Assembly: GCA_029721515.1 (NCBI GenBank) | Contig: CM056563.1 | Coordinates: forward strand, 12,932,454-12,996,453 | DNA: 64,000 nucleotides | Direction of reading: 5' to 3' | Source: Synanceia verrucosa | Lineage: Eukaryota; Chordata; Actinopteri; Perciformes; Synanceiidae | In this document: positions 62,119 through 64,000 of the stretch, piece by piece | Numbering within the stretch: position 1 is the first letter of the stretch | Layout of the letters: each line of letters starts with the position of its first letter | Translations under genes and position numbers: made by a program | Notes under the pieces: generated by a model | What the model was told of the DNA's origin: nothing | The model's database searches: none | What the model saw: the letters and a program-made list of their open reading frames with translations, nothing else

Positions 62119-62840
62119 ACACTCTGATGATCTCCAACAGGCCTCTGCAAAACCTACACATGTTGTTCTGATGATGTTCTAAGGTTTATTACGACGCAAA
62201 GTGTTGTTCACGTGTTTAAGTCTGCGCATTAGCAGCTGGTTCAGACATCTGGACTACTGCAGCTATTTCATCCTGATTTGTGTCTGACTGATTGGAACAA
62301 TTACATTATGTTTCAAAGCTCTTGGAAGTAACTGTATTAAAGATCAAACTCATAATGGACATATCAAAGTGGAAACAAAGGATTTGTACATGTTTGTGCA
62401 AAACTTCACCTCCTCCCTTTCATTTTGTTCCATTCTCACACACTTCACCATCAATCCTTTATTTGGCTATTTTTTTGCCATCTTTCCAGTGCATTACTCC
62501 GGATGCTGACTGCTACCATAGCGACAATTTTCCGTGTATTTCCTAACACAAGCACGATATTATCCCAACCAGGAGTGCAGCAGGACTGGAAAGAACAACA
62601 GCGAAAGACCACAGTATGTTTGTGCGTGTGTGGAGGCCTCATAACCAACGAGAGGGGAAAATTCAGACCAGAGAAACTCCCCCACAGTGCGGCTACTTCC
62701 GTAAACGAGCCAGGAACATTTCAGTCTCCATGTGGCTGAAGAATAAATATCACTTCTCATTCTGTATATCTATCTGTCACGATATCTGAGAGTGATGCAA
62801 GCTGATATGATCAAATGTCCCAACCCCAATATTCAATTTA

Positions 62841-63225
62841 CTCTACTTTACCATCCATCCATTATCTACCGCTTATCCTCATAGGGTTGCAAGGGGGCTG
62901 GAGCCTATCCCAGCTGTCTTAGGGTGAAAGGCAGAGTACATCCTGGACAAGTCACCAGTTCATCACAGGACACATAGAGACAGACAAACACTCACACTCA
63001 CATTCACACCTACGGTCAATTTAAATTATCCAATTAACCTAATCCCCATGCATGTTTTTGGATGGTGGGAGGAAGCCGGAGTACCTGGAGAGAACCCACG
63101 CAGACACGGGGAGAACATTCAAACTCCACACAGAAAGGCCCCGGGCCGGAATACGAACCCGGTACCTTCTTGCTGTGAGGTGACAGTGCTAACCACTACA
63201 CCACCGTGCCGCCCCTCTACCTTAC
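62841..63225 (-). mobile_element. tRNA-derived SINE, full length, imperfect TSD
   Basis: The element is 62852-63214 in reverse orientation, with the (CCAT)n tail at the left and the tRNA-like head at the right. The head, on the - strand, includes GGCGGCACGGTGGTGTAGTG and GGTACCGGGTTCGTATTCC. Flanks CTCTACTTTAC (62841-62851) and CTCTACCTTAC (63215-63225) are an 11-bp target duplication with one mismatch. It is the most complete member of the family in the window. Confidence 0.88.
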
Positions 63226-63401
63226 TATTACTTTATTATTAGATGAAACCATAAAAACATTCCCACATCTAAACTTTTGATTGACTATCTAAGTAGTTGC
63301 AGATTAATTTTCTCTGTGTGTGTGTGTTTGCGAGTTAAAAAAAGTTTTGCAGGTGAGAAAGTGACATTTTATCTTGAGCTTTAATGACAAACCCACACCT
63401 G

Positions 63402-63403
<2 letters not shown>

Positions 63404-63443
<40 letters not shown>
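63404..63443. repeat. (GT)n microsatellite
   Basis: About 20 GT units. Confidence 0.95.
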
Positions 63444-63446
<3 letters not shown>

Positions 63447-64000
63447 GGGAGAGAGACGAGCACGGAGACAGAGCACTGACACCTCAGGTGTGTGTTAATG
63501 TCAGACGATACTTCTTGAACCCGGTTCATGATGTTCTCGTCCTTGAAACGTTTCCTTTCCTTTCTCCCTGGGACACATCCCAGCAGTTTCTTTTAAACAG
63601 ATCCATTACTGATGATTGTGTGAGAAAGTGAACTGAAAATTGTTTGAGGGAGACGTTAACTAGGAAATTGACTGAACTGAGTTTATGGCTCCATTTAATT
63701 TCCTCTGATCTTGTCACAGAGAGATGGACTGAGAACAAGACAAATGTATTTCAAATGTTCAGGTCTGTTTTATGGAGCCCATTTGATTCAACTTTAAACT
63801 CTGGGGTTTATTGTTGAGTGTGAGTCAATAGCAGTTTAAAATGACTGATGTGTTCAGTGACAGCAGCTTATGATTCTGCAGGCCCAACTACAACAACAAA
63901 ACAGGTATTCGATTACAAGCCCCTAAGCTGACCAGGCTTATGTAAGGTTGTGTAATTCACCGCTGGTCATGGTCAACAGTAATGGTCTATTAAGTCCTGA

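Larger units (their letters stand above)
53770..64000. other. Presumed intron 1 of the NHERF gene
   Basis: Apart from the SINE at 62852 and microsatellites, no gene or exon is recognised. I looked on the - strand for the GYGF-type PDZ1 exon and did not find it. Microsatellites: CA at 56382-56419, GT at 59193-59221, CA at 60727-60775, CA at 61919-61949 and 61961-61988, GT at 62085-62115, GT at 63404-63443. Confidence 0.5.

Noticed and set aside
53770..64000. PDZ1 exon of the NHERF gene
   Set aside because: No GYGF-type segment on the - strand here apart from the PDZ2 exon at 53548-53769.

Overview
The window is vertebrate nuclear DNA, almost certainly from a ray-finned fish. Genes are split by GT-AG introns. 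The DNA between exons is rich in long (CA)n and (TA)n microsatellites and in teleost-type repeats: a tRNA-headed SINE with a (GGAT)n tail, Tc1-like and piggyBac-like elements, and L1 and L2-like LINE fragments. A percomorph is plausible, but that is inference.

0.6-24.9 kb is a deoxyhypusine synthase (DHPS) tandem array. Three nine-coding-exon DHPS genes lie head-to-tail on the + strand. Copy A (2360-6812) is an intact but divergent paralogue that keeps the catalytic lysine and the spermidine-binding residues. Copy B (9739-13363) is a close relative of A and is broken by a lost splice donor, a GC donor, a 14-bp frameshifting deletion and a substitution in the NAD-binding loop. Copy C (19269-24257) looks like the orthodox dhps. 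Between B and C, on the - strand, is a two-exon G-protein gamma subunit gene with a CVLL prenylation box, most likely gng14, a neighbour of DHPS in mammals too.

28.5-29.9 kb, on the - strand, holds a complete miR-23 / miR-27 / miR-24 cluster in the usual order. miR-27 carries a C-to-U change at position 11 with a matching change on the opposite arm. The flanking 24.9-44.8 kb shows no recognisable protein-coding gene; it holds microsatellites, a polypyrimidine tract and unassigned sequence.

45.0-64 kb on the - strand is the 3' part of a NHERF-family scaffold gene, best matching NHERF2 (slc9a3r2). Visible are both halves of PDZ2, a Ser/Thr-rich linker and the C-terminal ezrin-binding tail ending SNF. 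The PDZ1 exon is not seen and should lie beyond base 64000. Its large introns hold most of the datable transposons: a 1.6-kb Tc1 element with 51-bp terminal repeats and a twice-frameshifted transposase, a 0.5-kb TTAA-flanked piggyBac-type MITE, two SINEs with target-site duplications, a small hairpin-ended element and an L2-like LINE fragment.

The genes do not form one pathway. DHPS makes the hypusine precursor on eIF5A, the gamma subunit joins membrane G-protein signalling, NHERF2 scaffolds membrane transporters to ezrin, and the miRNA cluster acts after transcription. The most notable items are the DHPS array (one intact divergent copy and one dying copy), the large inverted repeat of transposons around the last exons of copy B, and the miRNA cluster with its covarying miR-27.
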